A stretch of DNA of 64,000 nt from Mytilinidion resinicola (taxonomy: Eukaryota; Ascomycota; Dothideomycetes; Mytilinidiales; Mytilinidiaceae), in contig NW_022985448.1 in the NCBI RefSeq assembly GCF_010093595.1, forward strand, positions 424,499 through 488,498, written 5' to 3'. Under the pieces are notes generated by a model. It made no database searches. It saw only the letters and a list, made by a program, of their open reading frames with translations, and was not told the DNA's origin. Below, piece after piece: positions 34,952 to 45,730 of the stretch; position 1 is the stretch's first letter; every line of letters starts with the position of its first letter. The translations under genes and the position numbers were made by a program.

Positions 34952-36643
34952 TGTTATCCAGGATGAAGAATATATTCGGAATAAACTCTATCTTATCTTT
35001 GCTTTATGGGATACGGAATAGGGGTGTATAGAGAGTTATTATAAATAGAGATATAGGGTTATCCGCGGATATTCCTGTATATTAACATTCACTTATAGAA
35101 CGTCTCTACTAGTAGAATTTAACTGTGCACCTCTTCACCTTCGCCGGTGAGCTAAGTGTAATTCAACCTTACACCTCTTTACATTCACTGTAGGAAATGA
35201 GACTATCCCGGATACTATCCTCGAATATTTACAAAACTTATTAAAAATAGAATAGCATCTATATTTATAAAAGATATAAAGACTAGAACCCCCTAATTCT
35301 ATCTAAGTATATCTCGCATAACACTCCAGTGGAGTTGATCCCACGGCGAGGCAAGAAATGAAGCATCATTAAACTCCATACCACCCGCACTCTACCATAG
35401 CTTCCAGATTCCAGTAGCAACAAACCCAACCACAGCTCCCGACGTGGCTTCCATCCCATTCCCTATAAATCGCCCACCTTCCATCTTCCTCGTCCACAAC
35501 CCCCCTCCTCGCTCCCTCCAACCTCCCCTTCTCGACAAAAAAAACCCAAAAAACCCCAAAAAACCCCAAAAAAAGAAAAAATCGCAACTCCCTACCCGCA
35601 CCAACCATACCCCCACCACAGCCGTCTCTCCAAGCTCTCCGGAGCTCTACTGCTGCAAACCAAATCCCCAATCTCCAAATTTTCGTTTCCCATCAACCCC
35701 GCCACCACCTTTGCCAACGACGCATTCGCCACCAGTCACCGTTTCCCGCAAAGAGCGCCCAAACACCATCACCACGACGGCCAACATCACGACGACGACC
35801 ACCGCCGCCACCGTCGGCACCGTCACCGAAGTCGTCGAAGTGACAGGCTTTGTGATCATGTGGTATTCTGGCGATTGAGGGGGGGAGGGAAGGAGCGGAG
35901 GAGGGATAAGTGTGGATTGGGGTTGAGGGCGCGGTCTGGACCCACTGTGTTGTTGAGTGATAGAGTTATAGCGAGAAAAGGGGAGGGGAGGCGGGTGGGT
36001 GGGCGTGTAAGAAATACTTTGAGAGAGAGAACGAGAGAGAGAGAGGAGGGGGGGGGGGGGCGCCGGGCTGGTCATAGAATTGTGTTGGCTAGCAGGGACC
36101 CCAATCGTTTAGAGGTTTATTGGTTGTAGTGGTATGGATGTATGCTTCGACTAGGGCATGTCAAGTAATCGAAGAATTCAATCTCTCCGTCTGCAGCCCC
36201 CTTGGAAGTGATGGAATTGACGTGTTAGGAAGAGGTCTAAATGGATAGAATTGAGGAAGGAGAAATAGATGGACGGTGAGCTGTCTAACAGCAAGCGCGG
36301 CGAGCTCATGGGTCTTGGGAAGTATAACGCGTTGCGGCGTAATTGAAGCAGCTTTATGTTTTTTTAGGTAGAGCAGACGTAGGAGATACTACGAGGCCAG
36401 CATTTATTCTGACATGACAAGAGGTGGGGCTCTGGGGTATGAGAACCTCGCCATGGATCCTGCGTGATAGAGATAACTAACCTACGGCGAGTTGAGTATA
36501 CGATGCATGAAGGTCAAGTTTGATAGAGATTCTCCCCATTCCACTATGCTACAATCCCGCCCGGTGCGTCAAAAACCAGATGCAAAGGCTCTAAAGAAAA
36601 TGTACAGTTTGCATCTCGAGCCCCACTCTTCCAAAATTCCCGA
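34952..36643. other. Gene-free region: AT-rich island, A/C tract and polypurine tracts
   Basis: 34960-35330 is markedly AT-rich with many TA steps, the look of a RIP-mutated element. 35536-35580 is a run of A blocks separated by C3-C4. 35873-36065 is almost pure purine with (GA)n and a G12-type run near 36050. Open frames at 35.4-36.1 kb on both strands encode only Pro/Thr or Val runs from these repeats and were not accepted as genes. Confidence 0.55.
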
Positions 36644-37554
36644 TCATAGAGTTCGGTATTCGGGCTTCACGAAGTCGGCGAAGGTCTTGGGCTCACCCTC
36701 GTAGTTGTGCGCGCCATCATCGTCTATCACATATGTTAGCCGGAGACATGTTAATAAATCACGAGGGCGGGCTTCGTACGGTGGTGGTCGTGGTGTCCGT
36801 CATCTTGAGGACCCACGTAATCCATCTTCAAGACATTGCCACACTCGGGGCACCGCTCAACCGGTCGGTCGCGGGACATCTGAGCAAATCAGTCCTGCTT
36901 TTAGCTAGGTTACATACTCCACAAATCATACCGTAAGCCATGTGACGACGTGGGAGTCGGCAGGGTAGCCGGTGCAGCCGGCGTACTGCTCGTCACCGAA
37001 CGACTTGACGACAATCGGGTTGTCAAGCGTGCCTGAAATTTCCCCATAGTTAGCTGCCTGGTTTCCTGTCATGAAGATTCCAAGCCCTCGTAGCCAGTAT
37101 ATTTCGCACCTTTCCTCGACGAATCCAGCGGCTTCATGTCGAAAACATCAACACCCTCCATCTTTCCCAAGATTTCGAATCGCTCCAGACCGGTAGCTTG
37201 TTCCAAATCCGTGGGGACGGTTCCGGGGGCAGCACCAGTCTTAGGGAGAAGGTCCTCCATGGTCTTAACCTCTGCATAGCCGTAAATGTCAGCCATCGTC
37301 TTCAGCTCGGTTGCAAACATGCGCGGTATAGCGTTATTAGGTCCCGATTGACGCACCCTCGAACTTCTTCATCGTGTTGCCCACATTGGTACCGGGCTTC
37401 GAGTCGCCTATTTAAAAACGGGTAAGCGGGTGCAGTGGTTCGATCCCTCCTGGAGCTACTCACGAGCGACGAAAGAGCTGGCAAACGTGCGCTTAGCCAA
37501 GGTACCAGCGGCGGCGCGCCGGGCGACGGTGAAGGCGGAGCGTTGGAGGAACAT
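36644..37554 (-). CDS. COX4: Cytochrome c oxidase subunit IV (yeast Cox4; COX5B family)
   Basis: Six exons on the minus strand: 37554-37464, 37407-37357, 37271-37110, 37032-36932, 36879-36780 and 36723-36644; 194 residues. The N-terminus MFLQRSAFTVARRAAAGTLA is a mitochondrial presequence. The mature part is the conserved zinc-binding nuclear subunit: VKTMEDLLPKTGAAPGTVP, DLEQATGLERFEILGKMEG, NPIVVKSFGDEQYAGCTGYP, DSHVVTW and RPVERCPECGNVLKMDYVG. The Cys of YAGCTG and the CPEC pair are the zinc ligands. A His/Asp-rich patch (GHHDHHHDDG) precedes the C-terminal EPKTFADFVKPEY. The subunit sits on the matrix side of complex IV and is required for its assembly. Intact; PET117, an assembly factor for the same complex, is elsewhere in the window. 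Confidence 0.92.
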
Positions 37555-38601
37555 TGTGGACGCAATTGGGGTGGAGGGGAGAGTGGGCGTAGCTGGAGAG
37601 GGAGCTGTGAGGTCTTGTTCTGAGGTTGGCTGCGAATCGCATGATCCGAGATCGCGGCATTTGCCGGAGGCTTGGCAGGCAACAGGGACTCTCCAAACCA
37701 AATTTGAGTCTGCGTCTATCGATGGGTCTTAATCAACATCACGACCCGGCTGTACAATGGGCTGAACGTCTTCTCTGGGGTCGAGAAAGAGCGCGCGGAG
37801 TTCATATAAGCTAAGCCAGGAGTCAAGTAGCTTCAACATAGGGACTCCAAGATCACTTCGCAGAACCAATTCTCTCCAACGCTCAGCAAGACAGCGCTGT
37901 CTTCCGCCATCCATTGATGTCTTCGCCTAGATCTCTCCTAACCTAGACCCCCCAACCTGTTCCATCCATCCGCCCACCGCATTAACAAAGGAGGGTGGAA
38001 AAAATCATGCAACGAGATAGACGGACCCATCTCTTCCTTCCTTCCTACCCTCTTATCCTCACTATCTAAACACCCAAAAAGAATTTCCCATCGTATGCAG
38101 TTATGACTCCATGCTCCCAAACTTAAACGAGAACCCAAGCCCCGTAAGACGCTTGCACCCCTCTGAAACGTAAACGCCCCACACCCGTTTTGTTTTCAAA
38201 TCTGAAAGCCTCCCTTTTTCGAAAGGTTCCATGGACAAAGAAAAAGAAAGTTACTCCAAAGAAGCGCCGAGTCCCAATGCGCACCCCGCCAGCGCCATGC
38301 TTTCCGTTTGTCTCCACCCGAGTTCCCAGATGCCAGCCACGTGGGGACGAACAAAGTACAGTTCAAGGAACATTTGACAGCAAAGAAATTTGGACTGAAA
38401 GGAAATGGAGAGGAGCCCCTACTGTGAATATTGGTATGAGAGATCTCGCTCTGAACGCAATTACAATAGAAGCTAGAGGTGCACTGGTGGCCGAGGCCTT
38501 CTTTGGCTTGGATGCACCAGTGAGGGGTATATATGTATAGGTATGCGTGAGTTGCGTGATGCGAAAGGAGAGATTGTGCTGCTGGACATCGTTGAAACAC
38601 C
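37555..38601. other. Gene-free stretch
   Basis: COX4 upstream region and 3' flank of the histidine kinase. Short open frames only. Confidence 0.4.
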
Positions 38602-41600
38602 CTATAGGTTGTCCGGTTTCGTCATAGGCGACACAGCAGGCGACTCTTCCGTGCTCGAGGTAGCAGTGGTCGTAGTCGTGCTACCTTGCGCCTTCGATGG
38701 GGGCCAAGGCCTTTTATCGTTGGCCTTGGATGAAGACTCTTTCACTAGTGGCATAACGACTTCGCCCTCTTCTTCCGGTATAGGAGGACAGTATGTTTTC
38801 AGGACGTGTTTTAGGGCTGGCCGTCGGATGGGTTTGGCGAGGAAGAAGTCCATGCCTGAGTCGAGACATTCCTGTTGGCTGTTAGATAGTACTCGACAAA
38901 AATAGGTCATAATTGCTTACCTTGACATTGCTCTCTTCTGCGTACGCGGTGAGAGCCACTATAGGTGCCGAGAAACCGGACTGCCGTATCAATCGAGTAG
39001 ATTGGAGACCGTCGAGGTTAGGCATCTAGCGAAATGTCAATTGGGATTACATTGTCCAGGCAGCGAGCTAAGCTTACCTGAACATCCATGAAGATCAGGT
39101 TATATGGGTTAGAGTTTTCCATGCTTTCCTTAACTCTGTCAAGAGCTTCTTGCCCATCTATTCCAAATTAGCATTGGAGCTGGCCACGAGACGCATGACA
39201 GTGAATCTACCTTTAGCAACAGTAACGTCATAAATGTCCTCTAGCTTCAGCATACGCAACACGACCTCCTGATTTGTTTTGTTGTCCTCAGCCACGAGCA
39301 CCTTGACCTTGTCACCCCTTTTGGACGCGTCTGCAGCTATCCGTTCCATAGCAGCCATTTGAGAATTGGGCGACTCTAATGGCGCGTTCGACGCGAAGAA
39401 CGGATGGCTGAGACCGACTAGTCGTGGTTTGGAGTCTGTTTCAAACACAGGGCCGGGTGCTCCAGGAGTACTGACTGCCGATTGAACTGAGCGACCGGAC
39501 CTTGCATCATCCACAATGGCATCGACTCGACTCCTTCCCTCGTCCAGGGAAGACGCCCTTGTTAAGCCGCCTTCTGCAAAATTTACATTGTTTGAGCTTG
39601 CCGTACTGTCAGCTCGACTGTTGAGATGCCTTAGAGGGATTTGCATGGTGAAAATGCTCCCATTCCCAACTTCGCTCTTGACACCCACAAATCCTTTCAT
39701 GAGACCGGCCAGCTGGGAGCAGATACTCAGTCCAAGTCCCGTACCACCAAATTTCTTGCTCAAACCCAAATCACCTTGTACGAATGGCTCGAAAATCTTA
39801 TCTTGAAGATGTTCCGGGATTCCTGGTCCGCTATCTTGAACTTCGAACTCGAATTGAAGCCATCGACCGGGAGGGGGGGTCACAGCTCTTTCTTGCGCCA
39901 TGATCGAAGCATAGACACTCGGCTTGTCGTAAGCATTGATGGTATTGGCCGTGTCCATGTTGTGGGGTGTTTTTATCGACGCTGAGTTCTCGGATGAGCC
40001 TCGGATTCGTGTTCTCGATTGCCGCATGGAACTCTGTCTAGACTGTGTTGATCCCTTACGGCTGCTGTCAGACACCGTAGCCTCTCCAGTGCATCGTATT
40101 GTCATCGTCACAGATCCGCCCGGAGGCGTGAATTTGAGACTGTTGGATACCAAATTGATCACCACTTGGAGGATTCTGTGTTGATCTCCCCACAGAATCA
40201 TGTCTTTTATGCGACCAAGGCCGTATGGGGCGAGGTCGGTCTGTTCGGAGGATTTGCCTAGATCGTCAAAGTTGGCGTCGATCGGACCCTCAAATTTCAC
40301 CCGGAAGTTGATACCGCCCTCCTTGGCTTGCTTGTCGAAGATGGCGAGAACTTGGGAACTAATATCACGCAAGCGGAATTCTCTCTCGTCGAGAGACAGC
40401 TGCTGCCCAACTTGGTTTTTACTATAAACTGTTAGCCAAGTCGCAGTATGACGATTCCTCCAATGCAATGTGCTCACCTGAATGTCAATAGATCAGTTAG
40501 CAGATTGAGTAGCAGGTCTCCACTTTTGTAGATGATCCCCAGCGAACGCTTCAATTTTACTGGGTCGTCTTCGGACATGCACACGGCGCACATGCCCAAA
40601 ATTCCGTTGAGTGGTGTCTTCAACTCATGCGAGATATTCGCAATGAACAAAGTCTTGCTCTCATTTGCGGCCTCCGCAGCTTTCTTACTGAGCTCCAACT
40701 CAGCCGTACGCTGCTGCACTCTTTCTTCCAGCTTTTCGTACTGCATCATGAGCTCATCGGACATTTCGTTGAACGTTTGTGTTAAATCGGTGAGCTCATC
40801 GTGGATGAAGTGTTTGCGGTCCTTGACTTTCCCAGGAATCCGGAACTGGCGTCGCCGTTCTTCTTCCTTGCGCTCTGCGTTCGTTTTCCTTCCACCGCGA
40901 GTATAAGTCTTGACTTTACCAAAGAATCCTTCTTTTCTAGCAAGAGCGTCTCGGTGATCATCATCGGTACCATCGTGTGTATTGAGACTTCCAGTGTCCG
41001 AAAATCCTGGAGGTGCAACGGACTTTTTCGTTGCATCCCGCAGCCGTCTGATGGGACGGCTGGAAATGTGAGCGACGGGGAAGGCGAGAAGAATCATACC
41101 GCCCATCGTCCCAAATACACAAGCTATAATGACCTTGCGCAGATGGACGATCGGCGCCCACACCTCAGCATGGGATTGCTCTACGATGACAACCCAGTCT
41201 ACGAGACTCGTATTGACAATGGCGTAGCCAGCTGCAACGTTGTCCCTTTCTTCGTTCTTGGTCGATATCATGCTGCCAGCGTTGTTGGTAGCCCCCGAGT
41301 CTCTGGTAATTGCCCGATGCACGGCTGGGTACTTAGTGTAGTCGAACGGCTTATTTTGCGATCCATACGAATGATCTGGATGCCTATCCGTCAACCCTGT
41401 TCGGTTGGTAGGCGGCAACACAAAATTGACTAATTCATTCGCGGGTGGGTGCCCATTGTTAGAAGTGTATAGTACTCCCTTCGGGAATTTGTTCGTCACG
41501 TTGTTCGGGCCGATCAGCATTGTGACTCCGGTGTCGTCCAAACCCTCCATAGCGTTCACAACGCTTCTAATCAGCCTGCCGTCCAAGACAACCGTAAGCC

Positions 41601-42400
41601 AGCCCAATATGTCAATGGCAGAGGTGTTGTTTATGATAGGCATGGTAACAGACACAAGGGAGAATGTTTGGTTGATGTTATACGGGCCGAGCAACAGATA
41701 GTTGTCTTGATCAACAACTCGGCCGCCGAACGAAGCTATCGTCTGGTTGTAGGTCGAGCTGATTGGTATTATGGTGAAGTCAAAGGCCGGATATAGCTGT
41801 GGCACGAAGCCGTATGTGTCGCCCAGGACAGCGGTGGTCCCATTTGGTGCCTTGTACGGCAACGCAAGGTCGGATACGGACGGCGCCGTTGCACTCATAA
41901 CTGATGTCGACGAGTTGATTGGGAAAATCTGGGCCTGCAGGAGCAGCGCAGCCTGCTGGTCGCCTTGGAAAACAGCCTGGAGATCGGCGGTGGAGCGCAC
42001 CCAATTCGCTTCCGTGTTGTTGCCATTGTTGTATCGCTGGAGCGAGCTTTGGATCAGAACTCGAGTCGCGGTAGATTTGACGCTCGACTGCATGAGAAGG
42101 AAATTCGAGGACAGCTGCGCAGCCTTCAAGGACGCGGTCAGCGCGAGACGGGAAGCCCTGGGATACTGTTAGAGCAGGACCAGTAAATTGCGCGGAGGCA
42201 CTGACCGTATGTCCAGAACGAAGCCGTGGTTTGTGACCTTTGATATGTTATGTTAGTAGAAGGCTCCAAAGCTTCTCAAGCTCCAGCGAGCAAGGAGGAA
42301 TTACCCAAGTCGCAATGGCAACGACTGCCAGGCCGATCAGCGAGGCCAGCAACACCAAACATCCCAATTGCTCCCGGATCGGAATCCGCATCTTGACCAT
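38602..42400 (-). CDS. SLN1: Hybrid histidine kinase, SLN1-type osmosensor
   Basis: Seven exons: 42400-42305, 42237-42206, 42157-40478, 40421-39211, 39157-39078, 39025-38921 and 38871-38602; 1157 residues. It begins [20 protein letters not shown] with a first membrane span, then an extracellular domain of about 300 residues rich in N-x-S/T sites, then a second span ([18 protein letters not shown]) and a HAMP-like [12 protein letters not shown] coiled coil leads to the H box [14 protein letters not shown] (His near 557), N box [11 protein letters not shown]1 VQDSGPGIP and G2 [10 protein letters not shown]. The receiver domain has [11 protein letters not shown], the phospho-acceptor Asp in FMDVQMPNLDG (near 1031) and AKPIRRP. 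This is the group VI sensor that feeds the HOG pathway through YPD1 and SSK1 in fungi. All catalytic residues are present. The start could lie further upstream, since the frame is open to about 42640. Confidence 0.92.
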
Positions 42401-43884
42401 TCGAGCGATGGAGAGGGGGGCGGGAGAAGGACAGCCAGCGGCGCGGATGGTCGCGGCGACAGCCTCTGCGGTCAGACCCGAGCAGGCGTCGAGGTCGGGG
42501 TGAGTGAGGGTGGTCGAGGAGCGGAGACCGTCGCACTTCCCATTCCTCTTTCGTGGCGAGGGCAGGGCTCCAACAGGTGCACGACGCGGTTCAGGACGGG
42601 GCAGTTCAGAGAGACGTCCAAGACACTGGCTGAGAGGCAATATGCCGTCTCGGAGTGGCGTCGCTCTAGGCCAGAAGCGTCAGGCGAGGGCTGAGAAAGC
42701 AGAAACCGGCCGGCGACGCGTGAAAGACAGTCGATGGGCCTGCTGTGGCCGCCTGCTGTGGCCGCCTGCAATGCTCGTCTTGGGCAATCGGTGAAGGCCC
42801 TCGGGTCCCAGTTGCGACGGCGCTGTCAGGCTGTCAGTCTGTCAGTCCGCGGCCTCCAACGTGGCCGGTGTCGCGGAGCCAGCTGGACACGAAGTCTGGC
42901 GTGGGCGCAGGCGGGCGTCGAGCCGGTGCAGAGGAGATTTGGGGCAACGGCCCCTAGCAGCGGCGCTGCAGTGCGACCGGCCATCGGCTGCAGACGCCGC
43001 GCGCCCTGAGATCCGGGCGGGGAGACAGCCTTGTCGATGCATGCCTGCCATGGCATTCTTGCGATGCTGCATCGGGCCGGGCTGGGGTGCAATCGCATTG
43101 TGGGCAACCGCCCCGGCGAAGCCAGCAGCGAGCCTTCGCTGTTCCGCGATGCTTCCCAGCACTCGACGGCTGGTGGTGCCCGCCCGGCATGCCGACTGCG
43201 CGTCTCGGGCATCTCTGGGGGCGGCAGACGCCCCACGCGTGCCGATGGAGGGCGAAGCGATTTGCTGCGATCGTCGCGGCTCGTCTGGAACACAACATCC
43301 TTGACACCACCGAGCGACGGTCTCGAACTTTATCCTCGTCGAAAAGCGGGCCGTGCTCCGCTCGCCCAACGCACGCCGAGGCCAAGTTTCTGCCTGGCAC
43401 CAGGGCTGGTTACGAGCAGTATATATCACAGCATCGCTGCGGACAATCTGAGCATCATCGGCACCACTCTCGACGACCACCACTGTTTGTTGCGCCCGCT
43501 CCGGTCTGAACTGATTCCTCGCCTGCGGACCGATCCGCTCTCGGCTGTTTGATGGGACAGCTCGCGCTGCGACGGGGAGGAACGTGTCATCTTGACAGTT
43601 ACACAGATGAGGGACGGCGTTGGACGAATTCGGCACGGAAGAAGATAGATCTAAATGCTTGTCTTGACGAACGCTGTCCAAGTTTCCAGGGTACCTAGCA
43701 CGCACGCTGGCTGTGTGGAGACGCCAATCATCAACAGCCACTCTCGTCAAAGAGGGATCTATATCGACTCCAAAATTCGGTACGGCTCCCAACGTCGCTA
43801 GTGATCCTCCTCTCGACGCCCCCTAGTCAGAGAGCTTCTCCAAATATCCTCCTCTCCCAGCCCAGTCAAGGTACCGTAATACCC
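42401..43884. other. GC-rich gene-free region upstream of SLN1
   Basis: 42.4 to about 43.7 kb is visibly GC-rich with overlapping open frames on both strands and no recognisable protein. It contains a two-copy 15-bp tandem (GCCTGCTGTGGCCGC) near 42739. It is probably promoter and 5' leader of SLN1. Similar in character to the block before ELL. Confidence 0.45.
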
Positions 43885-44721
43885 CTAATAATTGATATTC
43901 CCAAACGGCTGCGCATCGAGAGGCATCTGCGCTCTCCCCGGACACGACCCATACAGCCCAAGCCCCTTCTTATCATTCCGATAATACCGTCCCATCTTCT
44001 TAAAATGCGTGATCGCAATCGTACAGCTGCTCGCAATCATCTCCACCTCCCACCCATCGCGTAAAAACCCATCCCGAAAGATCACCAACTCGCCCACCTC
44101 CGCCCCATTCGCAGCAACAGTACCGCACTCGCTGTACGTAAACCGCGCAAACACAAGACACGACGACCCTTCAACAAACGCCAGCGAGATCGGCCGGTCG
44201 TCCAGCCGCCAGTAGAACGCCGACCGTCCCCCCTCCATCGGGATCTTCCAGTCGTTAAAGTTTCTCGATTCCATGTTATACAGCTTCGCCGAGCCTCCGG
44301 ACCCGCACACGATCTTCGCCCGCGGGCACCACGGCAAGGGGCCGTTATTGTCGAAGTCGATGGTCGCCACCTCGTCGCCCTCCGACGCCTCCACAGATCC
44401 CCGCTGCACGCGCCGTAGCGTCATCTCAGACTTCTTAGACAAGAAGCTGGGCGAGCCGCGCGAGATAATCTTGTACAAGGGAGCGTGGGTGGGGCCGAAG
44501 GGGACGAGGATCTGGACCTTCCTGCTGATTTGGCGGAGGTGGTAGGATATCTTCGGGACCGAGGACATGCTGGAGTCGCGCCGCTCGTAGACGGGGGGCG
44601 AGTGGGGTTCGTAGTGTGGGAGCTCTTCGTGGTCATGCTCATGGTCGTCCATTGGGAGGTCGGTTGGACCTAGGGATTCAAGGGTTCGGGTGTTCATGTT
44701 TGTATTCATATTCGTGCTCAT
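43885..44721 (-). CDS. Uncharacterised protein, single exon
   Basis: A 278-residue open frame without introns. The N-terminus is low-complexity (Met/Asn/Thr repeats, then an acidic/His stretch EHDHEELPHYEPHSPPVY). The rest looks globular: KISYHLRQISRKVQILVPFG, IISRGSPSFLSKK, IDFDNNGPLPWCPRAKIVCG, YWRLDDRPISLAF, CLVFARFTYSE and GEVGELVIFRD-like strands. The alternation of beta strands and the phrase on a Trp-Arg-containing 'SAFYWRL' strand are reminiscent of tubby/LURP-like phospholipid-binding folds, but I cannot assign it. The acceptably high third-position GC supports real coding. Confidence 0.6.
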   Translation of the reverse strand: MSTNMNTNMNTRTLESLGPTDLPMDDHEHDHEELPHYEPHSPPVYERRDSSMSSVPKISYHLRQISRKVQILVPFGPTHAPLYKIISRGSPSFLSKKSEMTLRRVQRGSVEASEGDEVATIDFDNNGPLPWCPRAKIVCGSGGSAKLYNMESRNFNDWKIPMEGGRSAFYWRLDDRPISLAFVEGSSCLVFARFTYSECGTVAANGAEVGELVIFRDGFLRDGWEVEMIASSCTIAITHFKKMGRYYRNDKKGLGLYGSCPGRAQMPLDAQPFGNINY

Positions 44722-45730
44722 CCAGAAGCTGGATTCTGGTGGACGGCTTTCACTTGTCGTTTAGAATGATAGAGTTTGAGTCAATGAGGATGAAGTAGAC
44801 AAAATGGAGCATTTCTTTGACACCGATGTGCTTACGGCCAGACGCGGTGGAGGGTGTGAGAGAGTTGTAGACGAATGGGGAAAACAGCGATGGAGCGACG
44901 AATATAAAGAAAAACATCGAGGACTGAACCGGCGAGGCGGGGCCTGGCACGCGTGGGGCCCGAGGTTGCCGTCATCCATGGGCCGTGGCGAATTAGCACG
45001 CTGTTTACTATCTCCGGCCATTGACGGCGCGGGATACACGAGTGTGGTTGACAGGTCTGACAGCTGTGGAGAGAGGGTCTGGCCTATTTTTGTTTCTTTT
45101 GGAAATGTCCCCACACGCATCATGCAGCACAGGGGTCCTAACTAGTGTCCGTAAGGGAAACATTTCACGCGTATAACAGGCGGTCTAAGCTCTACTCGGA
45201 TAAGCCACTGGAGTGGCCCTTGCTCAACCCACTTAGCATTTTATTTTTTAAATGGACCACGAACAGACGATATGCTCGTGTCCCACAATACCGCGTCTAA
45301 TTAGCTGTTCTCAGAAGGGCTTGCATTTACAAAGCAAGATTACTGATTTTGCTGGCACCAAAGTCTCCCAGGGTCTAGAGGCTGCGAATCACGTATTCAC
45401 TGAGCCACTTGACGCTTGGTAGAGGACCCTGGATAATGATAGCCACGCGGGCTGGGAAGACGACAAGCTTTATCTTTCCTAACCGACGAAGAATTGCTAT
45501 ATATACTCTAGCCAGAACCATATGTAAACCCTACATCATTCCCTCTTCAAACGTCTCTCCCCCAAATTCTCCCTCGTGCATCTCAAACCCAAACTCCAAC
45601 CCAAATCCCACTACATGTCCCTCGAATCCCCCATGCTGCGCAAACTCACCACTCGTCCCACTCGCCTTCCATCCCATTCCTCCCCCAAGTCCCTTCCCCC
45701 TGCTGCCCCGCCATTAACCTTACCATCTCC
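44722..45730. other. Gene-free stretch
   Basis: Upstream region of the uncharacterised gene and 3' flank of the broken regulator. No motif recognised. Confidence 0.4.

Noticed and set aside
35536..35580. Telomere-like A6C4 run (T6G4 on the minus strand)
   Set aside because: Only three C blocks and embedded in poly-A; not the fungal TTAGGG repeat and not at a chromosome end.
35444..36075. Open frames on both strands around 35.4-36.1 kb
   Set aside because: They encode Pro/Thr or Val runs from simple-sequence tracts only.
37428..37445. tRNA B-box-like GGTTCGATCCC
   Set aside because: No A box or cloverleaf partner upstream on either strand; it lies in COX4 intron 1.
43031..43552. Open frames upstream of SLN1 in the GC-rich block
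   Set aside because: Frames overlap on both strands and show no domain.
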